Assembly: GCA_019155205.2 (NCBI GenBank)
Contig: JAHNZQ020000004.1
Span: 2,757,844 to 2,821,843 of the forward strand
Origin: Gracilaria vermiculophylla
Taxonomy: Eukaryota > Rhodophyta > Florideophyceae > Gracilariales > Gracilariaceae
DNA: 64,000 bases
Reading direction: 5' to 3'
Below the pieces are notes generated by a model, which saw only the letters and a program-made list of their open reading frames with translations, was not told the DNA's origin and ran no database searches. The position numbers were made by a program, and so were the translations under genes. Positions 34,158-44,594 of this stretch are shown in pieces; within the stretch, counting starts at the first letter, position 1, and every line of letters starts with the position of its first letter.

Positions 34158-35362
34158 TTGTTGACGAGTTTCAAGATGTTTTTCGGGAAGAGTTCCCTGA
34201 TACTCTGCCGCCATCTCGCGAGTTCGATTTTGAGACCAGCTTTAGGAGCGATGAACCGCCTCCCTGTGCGACCCGTCATTTGGCTCTCTGCACAGGAACT
34301 CCTCGTTTTCCGCAACACATTGGATGCCCTATTCCGAAAAGGCCTTCTTCGTCCTTAAGCATCCCCTTACGGAGCACCCTTCTTCTTCGTGAGAAAGAAA
34401 TCCGGCGAGCTCCGTATGGTCTGCGAATATCTCGGCCCCAACCGCATAACCGTCGCGGACTCCACTCCACTTCCCCTCATCGATGAAGCTTTGGATTATG
34501 TGGCGGGCGCGAAGTTCTTGTCTCAGATCGACAAAGAAGGCGCGTACCACCAAATGCGCATCAAGGAGAGTGACTGTCATAAGACAGCCATAAGGACCCG
34601 ATTTGGATCTTGTGCTTTGGGCTCACCAACGCGCCAGCCGCCTACTGAAGACTGATGGCCTCCGTCCTATGTCACTTGAATAGCCATTGCCTTGTACTGC
34701 ATTTGGATGATGTCCTGGTCTACAGTCGTTCACTGGAGGAGCACATGTTACATTTGCGTGCCGTCCTCGAGGGACTTCGGAAAATTTAGCTGTTTGCCAA
34801 ATTGAGCAAATGTGCTTTTGGTGTTCTCGAAATGGACTTACTTGGCTTTAAAATATCTGCCACGGGCATTTCCACGCAGGACCGTTTTACCAGTGAGGTT
34901 TGCGACTGGCAAACACCCCGGAATATTGGCCATGTGCAGCAGTTTCTGGGCCAGGCCAACTTCTATCGGCGTTTTGTCAATGGCTATGCACACATACTCC
35001 GCCAAATCTTGGATCTACTGAGCTCACGCGTTTTCCAATGGAGCTCAGAGCAGGCTAATGACTTCACCATCATTAACGACTCTTTAACATCAGCGCCAGT
35101 TCTGGTACACGCGGACGCCTCCAAAGAGTATGTTTTGGCTACCGACGCCTCCCGATTCGCCGTCGGTGCCACGCTGTCGCAGGCGGGGCATCCCATTGCA
35201 TTCGTATCCCACCGCCTCTCACCCACGGAGACCCGCTGGGATACCGGCGACCAGGAACTCCTTGCTGCAATGATTGCACTCCGCACGTGGAGCCCTTATC
35301 TCCGTGGACGGCACTTCACGGTCTCGAGGGATTATGATCCAATCACGTACCTCCAGACATAA
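34158..35362 (+). pseudogene. Reverse transcriptase and RNase H of gypsy-A2
   Basis: RT runs in frames 34158-34358, 34389-34655 and 34802-35362: KKSGELRMVCEYLGPNRITV (fingers), a YHQMRIKESDCHKTAIRTRF block (about 34546-34605), and the catalytic LDDVLVYSRS in sequence near 34704-34735. The connection domain has FLGQANFYRRFVNGY (about 34944-34990). RNase H: VLATDASRFAVGATLSQAG (about 35131-35190), ETRWDTGDQELLAAMIALR and a final TYLQT. Stops at 34655 (TGA), about 34788 (TAG) and 35360-35362 (TAA). Three are readily explained by single transitions of Gln or Trp/Arg codons. Confidence 0.85.
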
Positions 35363-37163
35363 CCCAAGCTGTCTGGTCGCTAGTGTCGCTGGTTGGACGA
35401 GATCCAGAAATTTTCCTTCGACATTAAGCATGTCGCTGGGACCAAGAATGTCGCCCCCGATGCCCTCAGCCGCCGTCCTGACCACAAACCCCCGCATCTG
35501 TGCGCTCCCACGGCACAGTTCGACGAACTCCAGAATCGTGTACGGGCTGCGTATGCTGCGGATGCTCTTGCTACAAAACTAATCAACTCCGACACTTCTC
35601 CCAACCAATCCACAACACGCCTACCGATCAACTTCAAATTCAGTAACGGAGTCATCTACTTGACCGGCACTCTCCCAGCACGCATGTACAACCCGGAAGG
35701 GCCATTGCGCACAGAGTTAATGCAGAACTTTCATGGAATCGGGCATCTTGGAGCCGATGAGACAAATTTCACAGTTATGCGCCACGCGTATTGGACCCAG
35801 ATGTACCGGGATGTCTTTAATTTCGTGCGCAAATTCCGATCATTTCAGATGAACAAAACACCCAACGTGGCTCCTCTAAGAGGCCTACAGCCACTCCCGA
35901 TCCCTCAACGATGTTGGGACATCATCTCCTTTGATTTACTCACGGAGTTCCCCCGCAACAGGAACGGTCAGGATGCCATCCTGGTGAACGTGTAGAAACT
36001 CTCAAAGCAAGACCTTTTTATACAAACCTCCAAGGCCGCATCTGCGCACGAGACTTTTGCGCTCTTCGACATACACTTTTTTCCAAGTATGGAACACCAA
36101 CCACGATGATCTCAGACCGCGACCCCTAGGTCGCTTCCCACTTTTGGCGATCTCTCACGCGGCTATTGCGTATCCGGAACTATGTCTCGACCGCTGACCA
36201 CCCTCGGACAGATGAACAATCCAAAACTTTTATCCAAACGCTCTCATCGATGCTACGTTCCTTCATACAAGCAGTGCCAGCCGATTGGCACCTCGCCCTG
36301 TTGGATGAAGTGCCTGCTGTCACTGACAACTTAATGTTCCGGGGACCATGGGCTGCATTGAATGTTGACTCTGTCTGGTACACGTGTGCAGGTGTGCTAC
36401 TCGGCACGTTGTTCACTACCATATGGTTTCCAGGTGTACACATTGCAAACTCAGCTTAATGTACACCGGATATATTTTAGTGTAATGTGCCTCGGCATGG
36501 TAACTATACTCACACATTGCTGTATGGACACGAGTGGTGGTGGAATACAGAGAGTGTAAGGTGGTTGAGTGAATTTGTGCATTGTCATGGTCTCGTGAGT
36601 GTACGGAACTGTCATGCCTTGTTGTGCCTTGCTGTTGTAAGCATTATTGAATTGTGGCTAGTACATTTATGTCATGTTACAATATGATTGGTAGTATTGA
36701 GTGTCTCGCCTTTGTAGTGTAATTTCTGATGCAACCTAGTCGGTGCGAGTGAACCACTATATAAGTCGTGGTCGAGGCACCTCCAAGTAAATCCAAGCCA
36801 GAGCTGGTGAACATTCTTAATATCCCTCCAACTTTCCCTTGCCCCTTTGACCTCCAATACGCCCTTTAAACTCTGGATTTTGAATACAACTCTTCCCGTC
36901 ATGGCAACACCCGTCTTTTCCCTTTCGAAGTCAGTCTTGGCTACATCCCGCACTCGCCGGCAACCCACGCTATGGACAACACTATAGCGCAGGCTACAGT
37001 CGAATACGATTCTCGGCGCCAGGCGCTCATAGCCCTGGCAAGCGACATCTTAGGCGTCGCAGTCACCCGACAGAAGTACGACGCCGACTGCCACCGCTCC
37101 GAACTACACCTGCAACAGGACGACCTCGTCCTTCTGCGCGCCGCACGCCTTACGACAGCGTGA
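35363..37163 (+). pseudogene. Integrase of gypsy-A2, split by a solo copia-E LTR
   Basis: Begins with RWLDEIQKFSFDIKHVAGT and NVAPDALSRRP (end of RNase H connection). The HHCC finger keeps its His residues (HGIGHLG...) but both Cys are Phe (codons 35834 and 35843). The core has FDLLTEFP (about 35930) and SDRDP-stop (about 36112-36130). The solo LTR (36299-36859) interrupts the ADWHLAL / LDFEYNSS stretch, which joins in frame once the LTR and one CGCCC copy are removed. After it, 36865-37163 continues with SLGYIPHSPATHAM and a helical tail. Stops at 35993-35995 and about 36127. Confidence 0.82.
36299..36859 (+). repeat. Solo copia-E LTR inside gypsy-A2 integrase
   Basis: 561 bp, TGTTGGAT...CTCCAATA, with a perfect CGCCC duplication (36294-36298, 36860-36864). 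TATA box TATATAA at 36758-36764. The lack of any internal copia sequence points to LTR-LTR recombination. Confidence 0.93.
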
Positions 37164-37339
37164 CGAACCTCACTCCCACGACAGTGGCAGTCCCGCTTCA
37201 TAGTACCCTTTCGCGTCCTCAAGAAACTGGGATCAGTCACGTATCGCCTTGCGCTCCCGCCAACAATGCGCCACGCGCACGACGTATACCACATATTAAA
37301 GTTGCGCCGATTTTACGGAGACCCATCAGGCCTTCTTGA

Positions 37340-37492
37340 TATCTTTATCAATAATGACGGCGTCGAAGAAAAGGAAGTGGAACGCATTCTGGACAAACGA
37401 TGCGCCAATTAGCGCGTTTAGTACCCCACGCATTTCTGCGGCGATCGTGAAACTTGGCTACCACGCGCGGCGCTTAGGAACTGGTGAGCGAA
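37340..37492 (+). pseudogene. C-terminal chromodomain of gypsy-A2
   Basis: GVEEKEVERILDKR followed, across two stops, by a YPTHFCGDRETWLPRAALRN-type end: the E-V-E-x-I-L-D-x-R start and the W-x-P-x-x-x-L end of a chromodomain. It follows an SH3-like tail (YRLALPPTMRHAHDVYHI). Chromodomains on gypsy integrases (chromoviruses) direct insertion to heterochromatin marks. The A1 copy has the equivalent ILDRRRARRRIYYLIQF, supporting the call. Confidence 0.7.
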
Positions 37493-37557
37493 AGTCGCAG
37501 AATTCAACTTGCAGCGAAACTCTCACTGAAAACAGTTTCGTCCAAAAAAGAGGGGAG

Positions 37558-37909
37558 TGTAACGAACCCAGCCATATATCCTAGCGATTCAAGCGATTCG
37601 CGCTTCAAACTGTAAGCCTTGTCCCCGCACGTCCCAACGCGGCGCACAAGAACGTTGCGGTTTGTCGGGACGACGTTTGATTCAAGCCACTTCGCAACAT
37701 TGCGTCGTGTGTTTCAAGTACTTCAAGCACGAATCGCATAGTTCAAGCGCAGGACGACATAGCGCTGTGTGCTACGAACATACAAGTAGATAAAGTAGAA
37801 GATAAGACGCATAACGTCTAGTTTTAAGAATCACTCAAAAACGCAGCCATACGCAACCTGGAGAGCAGCGAGGGCCTGACCAGACGTCTTCCAACTCTCC
37901 TGTGTTACA
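37558..37909 (+). repeat. Gypsy-A 3' LTR (A2) with preceding polypurine tract
   Basis: 352 bp, TGTAACGAAC...TGTGTTACA, preceded by AAAAAAGAGGGGAG (37544-37557) and followed by CCAAG. Confidence 0.92.
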
Positions 37910-37989
37910 CCAAGCAAGAGTAATACAGACACAAACGGACGTATTCAAAGATAGTCAAATGTTCATATTTCAACATTCATATTCTCTCT

Positions 37990-38388
37990 ATTTTTCTTGG
38001 AGGGCCAATCTTATTCATGAGCCATGTTTTATGAACAAGCCATAGCTTGATAAAAGGTTTCACAAAGTAATGGGTTGTAAAGCATTAGTTGTAAGATTTT
38101 GCTCATCAGACTATCCGTCTTCGTAAGGGGATCTGCGGTATTTATCTTTCCGAGTATCCATATCATGTAATTAGTGATATGAGTTTTCAACTCATATCTG
38201 ATCACAGCCACATCTGCTCGCTTTCTTTTGTCTGCTGACCTATGAGATGTGGACAAATAATCGTATATATCCTTAAATTCTACAAGTATATCAGCATCTA
38301 TCTTCACATTAAGGAGGACATGTACGCCGCTGCAAGCGTCTTGGCTTTACCGACAAAGTTCCCAGCAGCCAGAATCTCGGCTGTACCA
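37990..38388 (-). pseudogene. RNase H C-terminus of copia-D
   Basis: The minus strand resumes with AEILAAGNFVGKAKTLAAAY, then the frame 38307-38029 gives ILVEFKDIYDYLSTS, KRKRADVAVIRYEL and WILGKINTADPLTKTDSL, the conserved end of copia RNase H (…N.AD.LTK). It ends near 38029 before unrecognised AT-rich sequence up to the CCAAG duplication of gypsy-A2. Confidence 0.75.
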
Positions 38389-38393
38389 ATTGA

Positions 38394-38725
38394 CTTGTGT
38401 GATATATGGCGCCACACGTGCTGTAATTAGGTTGATGTGATCATAATGTTTTGCTCTGCAGCTAGTTGAGTTGCGTGATATAGGTACCCGAATGTAATCA
38501 TCTTCGATCAGTGCTCGTGATATGACACTATAAGTTAGATGCTTAACTACACAAGTCGAATAAACCAACGAGGGCAAGCATGAAGTAATTAAACCTCGTT
38601 CCCTAATCTTGTTTGTCCGCACTCTCTGCGCCCGTCGTGCTTCCAAGCGTTCGCTCCTCCATACGGACCTCAGCGACGCACTCTGAACTACCGCGCAGCC
38701 GCGCCTGTGGTTCGAACCTGTGTCG
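38394..38725. mobile_element. 332-bp insertion in copia-D with ATTGA duplications
   Basis: ATTGA occurs directly before (38389-38393) and after (38726-38730). Removing the segment and one ATTGA restores the RNase H reading ...RPVKLSIGTAEILAAG... on the minus strand. It begins CTTGTGTGATATATGG and ends GGTTCGAACCTGTGTCG, so it lacks LTR-like TG/CA ends and clear inverted repeats. It has a palindromic GGTTCGAACC near one end (38709-38718) and ORF-free interior. Could be a SINE-like or other small non-autonomous element; class unresolved. Confidence 0.7.
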
Positions 38726-38730
38726 ATTGA

Positions 38731-40300
38731 TAACTTGACGGGACGTCTTGATTTGTTCAAACTCTAGTGCAAAACATGATAAACAGAGTCATTCTCGAAA
38801 TCACCAATGAGTAAATCAGCAACAAAACCAAGTTGTCCACATTCTTTGGAAGGACTAGCGTCGGGAAAACAACAAATAATATTGTGTGTTGTTTGCTGTC
38901 ACGGGGATGCGGGTAACCAAACGACGTACCAAGCTTCTTCAGCAATCTCAGTCAATTAACCTGAAAAACAATGTCTTATAAAATACACTTCCCCTCTTTC
39001 TGCAGAAGGAAACTAGAGTAGAACGAGCGAATTGGACTAATAACAATATTAATCAAACGAAGAGATCTATTCAGTGAGCAAAACGTTAAAAACTCGATTT
39101 CATTTAGAGGTTCATGAATTTGCCGACGACGAAAACGATCTACTGGTATCTCTCAAGAGTTTCCATTTTATTATTCGCATTGACCCCAATCGAGTGAGAA
39201 TCGTGTTGAATAATTGTCAGACCAAAATAAATGAAGAGTGCAGGACCGTAAACAATACTACTTAGCTTAACACGAGCGTCAATCTGTTCTACAAAAACCG
39301 TCATGTGAGACATGTCATCAGCAATTAGGTTATCATCGACATATTTTGTGGCTAAGACAAATACACGACCAGATAGAACATTACTCATGTAAAACAATTT
39401 TGGGATGTAGGGCAGTTGCTAAAATTAAATATCAGAATAAAAAGAGTCACAATGATCTTGCCATTTAGCACTGGCGTTAACGAGTCCATAGGCAGCCGTG
39501 AGCAAAAGCAAATAGAAAGATATCTTTTTGCATTTGCGTGGAAGCACAACTTAGATATCGCGTTATGCAGTACCCGTCTGAAGGAATGCAGACTCGATAT
39601 AGATCTTGGGAAGTGTCCATTTAAACATGTTGGCCATTGAAAAACGTACTCGAATTCCGATTGGAGCACAAACAGCAGAATTAGTTTTCAGATTATGGCT
39701 ATGTCTATCTTTGTGTCCATGTGGAGCAGTTCTCGCCTGCACCATCATGCTGTTATCATCTTTGAATTCGACGGTGGTGAGAACATGATATGATATAATG
39801 TTGGCACCAGCTGGTATATCTGGAACATGTACCTCTTTGAAAATCTTATTGAATTTATTCTCTTTGGTACTGAAAGCCTTTTTGAGCTAAACATTGAGGC
39901 ATACCTTGCGCCTGATGAAGGAGAAACTTTTTTGAATTGAATTAATCATAGTAGCTCTGCAGTGCTTCTCTGTGTGCACAAGATTGCTCGAAACCCGGCA
40001 AAAGTTGATACTTTCTAACAGAAAGTGGAGAGAAATTGTCAGTATAATATTTCCATTGCTCATTTTGCAAATCTATAGTTTCAGTCTCACCATCAGTATA
40101 TACGAATCGGAATTTTTCAGATTCTCTATCGTAATTCTATGTAATACCATTCTATTACTGATCATCCATGGACCAATTAACTTCAATCTTATCCACAACA
40201 GACGAAATGTCCACCTTGTTAATACAAAAATCAGAATCATAGTGTTGTTCTTTATGCGAAGTTTCACGTTCAGGCCCAGAAGGAACACAATCCAAAACAT
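38731..40300 (-). pseudogene. RT and RNase H (first part) of copia-D
   Basis: The frame 39397-39140 contains ATKYVDDNLIADDMSH, the RT catalytic Asp-Asp, followed by GLTIIQHDSHSIGV typical of the lineage. From 38945, LKKLGTSFGYPHPRDSK leads, after a frameshift, into an RNase H-like DASPSKECGQLGF...VLH-stop (TAG, probably Trp)...KSRRPVKLS. The frame is then interrupted by the 332-bp insertion. Confidence 0.65.
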
Positions 40301-40499
40301 TGACTTCAGAATTAATACCTGCCCTTAAAGTAAGAATGGATTCTTTTACAGTGGTAGCAAGGGGACTATCATTAAGAGCAAAACGAACAGCTTCGATAGC
40401 AGAACAGAAAGGTCTTTCTTTTTCCTGGTAGATGGACAGACCTGTTTTCCAAACCAGAACTTAAAAGATGTAATGCTTCTGTCCATTTTCCACGCTTTT

Positions 40500-41698
40500 T
40501 CTGAGCATGATTGCCAAAAGCCTCCACCATTGCACCCACTTAGACTGACTTATCTTGAACTCTATTTGAGTTCAGAATGAATATTAATTTTCTATATGGT
40601 TGAAGACATTTCCGAGCGTTGAAAATATCTTTACGGATCTTACATGGTTGTAAGGATAAGCCTACGCGATAAAAGTAATTCTTTACAAGTTCTTAAGTTG
40701 AAAGCTTATTATTACTGTAGAAAACGTTGGATACGCGAGAAACATGCAGAACCAGTAGATTACTGTCCTGACTTTGATTAGCATTCTTCAGACGTAGGTA
40801 ATTATCGTTGAGAATCCTATGCTGCGATTCGGTGTTGTTCTTATTATGTCATCTGGGCGGAAGCATTTAAAACTGTACGTCACACTGAGTAAAAAAATTC
40901 CTAAACTTATCGACATTCAACGCAAGATCAAAAAGGGTTTTGACAGGATTCCAAAACTGAGAAATCCAAAGTGAGTCAGAAAGTTTCACAGCATGAATTT
41001 TCTTAGTATCGGGAAAAACGCAGCTAACTGAGTACCGTTTGATAAAATCCATAGCATGAAATTTAGGACCATCATCATGAAAGAAGTGATGCGCGCAAGC
41101 GACATCATTGAAACCTCAAGACATAGAGCTCAGAGAAACTTTCCGGGCTGGTTGGGGCTAACTGGTTATCTAGCAGGTCGCGCATGTTTCAACGAGAGAC
41201 GGCGAATACTCATGCACGTCTGCGTTTCAAATACTATTCCGTTCAAGAAGCGTTTTGATATCCGTAAACGAAGAATGAGCACAAACGTGTTGATGTACCG
41301 TATCGACAATTGACTTACGTTTGGGCCTCGAAAGATCTGACAAACTCTTCTTCATCTGAGCAGTTGCACAAAATATAAAGAGCTTGTAGACAGATTTGGA
41401 ACAGTAGACTCACTTATGAAATGTTTTTTTGGGATAAAGCAATTAAAAAAACCGATCAATGAGCGAAATAAAATCATTGGTACCATCCTTTGTAGTATGT
41501 TCCAGGGCATTGTCATAGATGGGAATTGCTTTACATATGCTAGTAAGACGTCTTCCATAAACCCACTGTGACGATCCAAAAATTAGTAGATGTCAAATAT
41601 TGACAATCACGTTAGTTTCAGACATCGAAGGCAGAGTGATCAAACCAATGATCTTTCTAGAAGACCTACAATGGTTTCCAGATCCGTACTGACAATAA
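40500..41698 (-). pseudogene. Pre-integrase and integrase remains of copia-D
   Basis: Frames in order on the minus strand: a FGSSQWVYGRRLT block just inside the TIR-element target, an HxH-type finger (VHQHVCAHSSFTDIKTLLER...CATC) near 41340-41170, and the core frame 41052-40867 (MDFIKRYSVSCVFPDTKKI, then SLWISQFWNPVKTLFDLAL). A PPR.HNKNNTESQHRIL stretch near 40860-40800 holds the likely catalytic Glu. Decayed by frameshifts and stops. Confidence 0.6.
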
Positions 41699-41928
41699 CC
41701 CCATGAAACTTGGGTGACGAATTTTTGTCACCGAATTCTTTGGATGCACTCGGTGATTTGGTTCCACTGCACCCTGCGTCGGTGAGTGTGTACCATGCTT
41801 CAGTGATCATCACCGACCGTCGGTGAATTCACCCAGCATGTCACCCTGGACTGAGCTAGACAAGACGGGCTTTTCGGCTCATCTACGAACCGTTGGCCAG
41901 TTTCATGCCCTTCGCTGTCGTTCAAAAT
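41699..41928. repeat. Left terminal inverted repeat
   Basis: About 230 bp, roughly 80-85% identical by eye to the complement of 44306-44533. Contains smaller palindromes (GGTGAATTCACC; TGACGAA...TTGTCA). The ORF start codon (41927) lies at the inner edge. Confidence 0.9.
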
Positions 41929-42982
41929 GAGTCGACGTAAAGTTGAAACATTTTTGCCGAGCCCTCTCAAGAAATCGAGCTGTCTTTCTCCACCAAATCA
42001 GTCAATCATCTCCGAAAGCACTATGTTTGAGGCACATGATCTGCATTCGCTACCGGCACACAACCAAAACAGTTTCTCTCCAATCTCTTTTAACATTTCT
42101 GAAGACAGCCCTCCACACAATGATCTTACAATACTTTCTTTAACCATTTTAAAACAAAATCTTCAGCAATGCATCAACAGTATTAAATCCAATACAAGTC
42201 GCACAGTAAACAGTGATGATGACCCTTCATTTGAGTACAACAATCTTGACATTAACGAGTCAGAAAGCTCTTATTCAAGTCTCTCAGAAGCCCATGAAGG
42301 TAACGAAAACTATGTTATTTCTGAAGAAGAAGTATGCACCTTTCAAGCTGAGTGCCCCAACAGAACAAATGAAACTACTGAGTACAAAACCTCAAATGCA
42401 GTTGAGGCACGTACTGTTGCGATAGAAGACGTCTGGTCATCGCTATTCAGCAACGAGACGGACTGTGCCATGGATTTTAGCTTGGATTCCAATGATTTCT
42501 TGGAGCCGGAAAATAATTCAAACAGTACTTGTGACAACAATAAAGGTCATCTTGGACAAGGGTTAAAAGACTGGATATATTCATCTCCTTTTGATTCGAT
42601 CGACATAGATGTTGACGAAATCAATGTCCAACTTGGTCGGCAATTTGTTTTCGAAGCGAACGCAATTCTTCGAAGCTTAACAAAAGAAATAAATGAGGTA
42701 TCAGAAGATAAGAGAGGCGTAAGTGAATGTGATCTTTCCCGCTTAGCTATATTTAATGTTTTTGTACCAGAATACATATTGGGAAAGCTAACCACTAATG
42801 TGAACAGGGTTTCGAAAGCAAAACGGCAAAAGAGCACGACCTCTGTTGAACTCAAAGGGATCATATTTCTGCGTATTCTTGCGGCTTCTTGCGGCTTCTT
42901 ATTCTTCATGTGCTTTTTCCATGACTTCGGAAGAAAACATGGAGTTTTTCTTCTAGATTGGTATAACTGGAGAACGGTATAA
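41927..42982 (+). CDS. 351-aa ORF of the long-TIR element, possible piggyBac-like N-terminus
   Basis: Uninterrupted 351-codon frame, the longest clean non-retroelement ORF in the window with an ATG. Residues 1-220 are polar, Ser/Asn/Glu-rich and acidic, probably disordered. About residues 220-300 are helical and charged. Around residue 280 a segment (FNVFVPEYILGKLTTNVNRV, then VELKGIIFLRILAASCG) fits the spacing F-P-x-x-x-L...T-N...E-L...F-x-x-x-I-L of the piggyBac N-terminal domain, including comparison with the element at 60681. The C-terminus is hydrophobic (FFMCFFHDF). No catalytic Asp triad is visible in this frame. Downstream coding is broken, so the protein may be a truncated transposase. 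The family assignment is tentative. Confidence 0.55.
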   Translation: MSRRKVETFLPSPLKKSSCLSPPNQSIISESTMFEAHDLHSLPAHNQNSFSPISFNISEDSPPHNDLTILSLTILKQNLQQCINSIKSNTSRTVNSDDDPSFEYNNLDINESESSYSSLSEAHEGNENYVISEEEVCTFQAECPNRTNETTEYKTSNAVEARTVAIEDVWSSLFSNETDCAMDFSLDSNDFLEPENNSNSTCDNNKGHLGQGLKDWIYSSPFDSIDIDVDEINVQLGRQFVFEANAILRSLTKEINEVSEDKRGVSECDLSRLAIFNVFVPEYILGKLTTNVNRVSKAKRQKSTTSVELKGIIFLRILAASCGFLFFMCFFHDFGRKHGVFLLDWYNWRTV

Positions 42983-42984
42983 TC

Positions 42985-43780
42985 AAGTGTGGTCTACGCT
43001 CTGCTGTACTGATGGGAGAAGACAGCAAGTACAACAGTGTGGTAGTGGCTGGTCGAATATACCCCTTCGAGCGAACTCTTTGGTGACGGAATTGGAAGGT
43101 GAGTTTACGGCAATCAATAGGCTGTTCTTGTTAATTTCGCAACAAAAAATACTCACTCTCGACGACGATCATCAGAGATTACGATCTAGAGCGGTAGCCC
43201 AATTGACGGCAATGAGTAACGTGAACAATCCGAAAAAGGCATTAGGTCCAGTCAATAATGCCATTTGTTCTGCTCTAAATCCTTCCTTTCTTGCCAGTCT
43301 CTATTCACGAGCAGGTGAAGAGTCAATCCATATGTAGGAAAGGGTCATACGATTGCTTCAAGGAGTGCCAACAACGCGGTCAATTTGACCAATGCCCGTC
43401 AACTTGCAAAAGAATTCAAAGCTTTATGGCAAAAACACTGTTTAAAGCAGTCTTCTCGAAGCCAAAACTTTGTTCAAAGTGGGCAGTAGCAATCACATGA
43501 GAGCAATATTGCTCCATGGTTCAAACGGAATGTCGTCGAAAAGTACAACAGGATTAATGAAACAGAAAGACGTTTTTAGCGCTCACTACCACATGAAAAG
43601 GTTAAATCAAGACCTTAATACTTTTATTTGTGTTCGTACAGTCACACAATTCGTAAGAATGGGAAAAAGTGCAGAAAGAATCAAGAATCAAGGAAAACAC
43701 AGTGGTACCGCACATGTAGGTAGGCAATATTTTCTGCATGTTAGAACCCATGGCACGGTGATCGAGTGTTAGGAAGAGCA
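42985..43780 (+). pseudogene. Degenerate coding downstream of the 351-aa ORF
   Basis: Protein-like sequence continues in shifting frames: 42987-43337 (VNNAICSALNPSFLASLYSR), then NLTNARQLAKEFKALWQKHC and NIAPWFKRNVVEKYNRINET (43370-43590) with an in-frame stop. The charged-helical composition suggests former coding sequence. I recognise no family. Could be the rest of a broken transposase. Confidence 0.4.
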
Positions 43781-43808
43781 ACAAGTTCAAGTCATGAACT
43801 CGAAAAAC

Positions 43809-44110
43809 TTAAAAACAATTCATTATAAAGCCTCTTTTACGAAGGTTTTCATATATATTATCTCCATCTTCTTCGGGAAGAGAGGATGAATCATCCATAG
43901 CAAACTCCTTTCTTGAGGAGAGTGACGGGCTGGAGCTGCACCCCATGCATGAGTGGCCGATTTCCTTGTACCTTTGGTAGTAGTCGGAATAGAAATCAGG
44001 ACAACAACCGCTTTGCTCGCACTTGGCGATGGCGATGGCGTTGAGGCGATGGATGAAGTTGTAGACGTATAAAAATCGGCATACCGCTGTTCGCTTTCAT
44101 CACCTAAACA
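43809..44110 (-). CDS. Convergent minus-strand ORF in the long-TIR element
   Basis: Minus frame ending at stop 43809-43811 encodes about 95 residues with a Cys cluster (CEQSGCCPDFYSDYY...CMGC) and an acidic tail (MDDSSSLPEEDGDN) before FIMNCF. No ATG lies near its open start. A possible splice acceptor (CTGTTTAG on the minus strand near 44110) precedes it, so it could be a terminal exon. Function unknown, weakly supported. Confidence 0.3.
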
Positions 44111-44305
44111 GAGGAAAGCATTTCCTCATGGTATATGCATTCTTTAAGGTGAAGGGGCTGTTTAGAAGCTTAGGTATAAGAAAAGGTGACAGGGTGGGTG
44201 AAGGTAGATAGTTTTGTCCCGGAACTAGGTTCTATTTTCCTAAACGAAGTCACGACGTGGAGAATTTATGTGGTTACACGGCAAAGCTCTTCATGATTCG
44301 TTATA

Positions 44306-44533
44306 TTGAACGATAGTGAAAAGCATGACACTGGCCAACGGTTCGTAGATGAGCCGAAAAGCCCGTCCTTTCCAGCTCAGTTCAGAGTGACATGCTGGGT
44401 GAATTCCCCAACTGTTGGTGATGATTACCTAAGCATGGCGCACGGTCACCGACGCAGGGTGCAGCGGGACCAAATCATCCAGTGCATCCAAAAAAAAACG
44501 GTGACGAAAATTCGTCACTCAAGTGTCATGGGG
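44306..44533. repeat. Right terminal inverted repeat
   Basis: Complement of the left TIR, ending ...CAAGTGTCATGGGG, then ATAA. It has a longer T/A run near 44490 than the left copy. Confidence 0.9.
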
Positions 44534-44594
44534 ATAAAGACGTGTTTGGGTGACACGAGGACAACGCTCGAACATTCCATTCCGAATTGACAAA

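Larger units (their letters stand above)
31553..37909 (+). mobile_element. Gypsy-A copy 2 (A2), structurally complete chromovirus
   Basis: LTRs 31553-31904 and 37558-37909, both exactly 352 bp, flanked by a perfect CCAAG duplication (31548-31552 and 37910-37914). Interior in order: gag, zinc knuckle, protease, RT, RNase H, integrase, chromodomain, polypurine tract. A 561-bp solo copia-E LTR sits in integrase. Without it the element is about 5.8 kb, typical for Ty3/gypsy. LTR divergence is about 40 of 352 by eye. Numerous stops make it inactive. Confidence 0.95.
41699..44533. mobile_element. 2.8-kb DNA element with ~230-bp terminal inverted repeats
   Basis: 41699-41928 and 44306-44533 are long inverted repeats starting CCCCATGA(A/C)ACTTG and including a 40-bp near-identical stretch (GACGGGCTTTTCGGCTCATC...). 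A 4-bp direct ATAA flanks both ends (41695-41698, 44534-44537). The element interrupts copia-D between protease and integrase. It carries a 351-codon plus ORF starting at the inner TIR edge, degenerate downstream coding, and a convergent minus-strand frame. A short C-terminal stretch of the ORF resembles the N-terminal domain of piggyBac transposases. The CCC start also fits piggyBac, but the flanking ATAA is not the canonical TTAA. Confidence 0.85.

Noticed and set aside
38690..38725. tRNA gene suggested by GGTTCGAACC and a nearby GGTAGTTCAGA on the other strand
   Set aside because: The bases around the palindrome do not form a T-stem on either strand, and the A-box-like string is on the wrong side. 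No cloverleaf can be drawn.
40073..40328. Hydrophobic ORFs on both strands as membrane proteins
   Set aside because: AT-rich decayed copia-D RT region; hydrophobicity follows from base composition and no start or context supports a gene.
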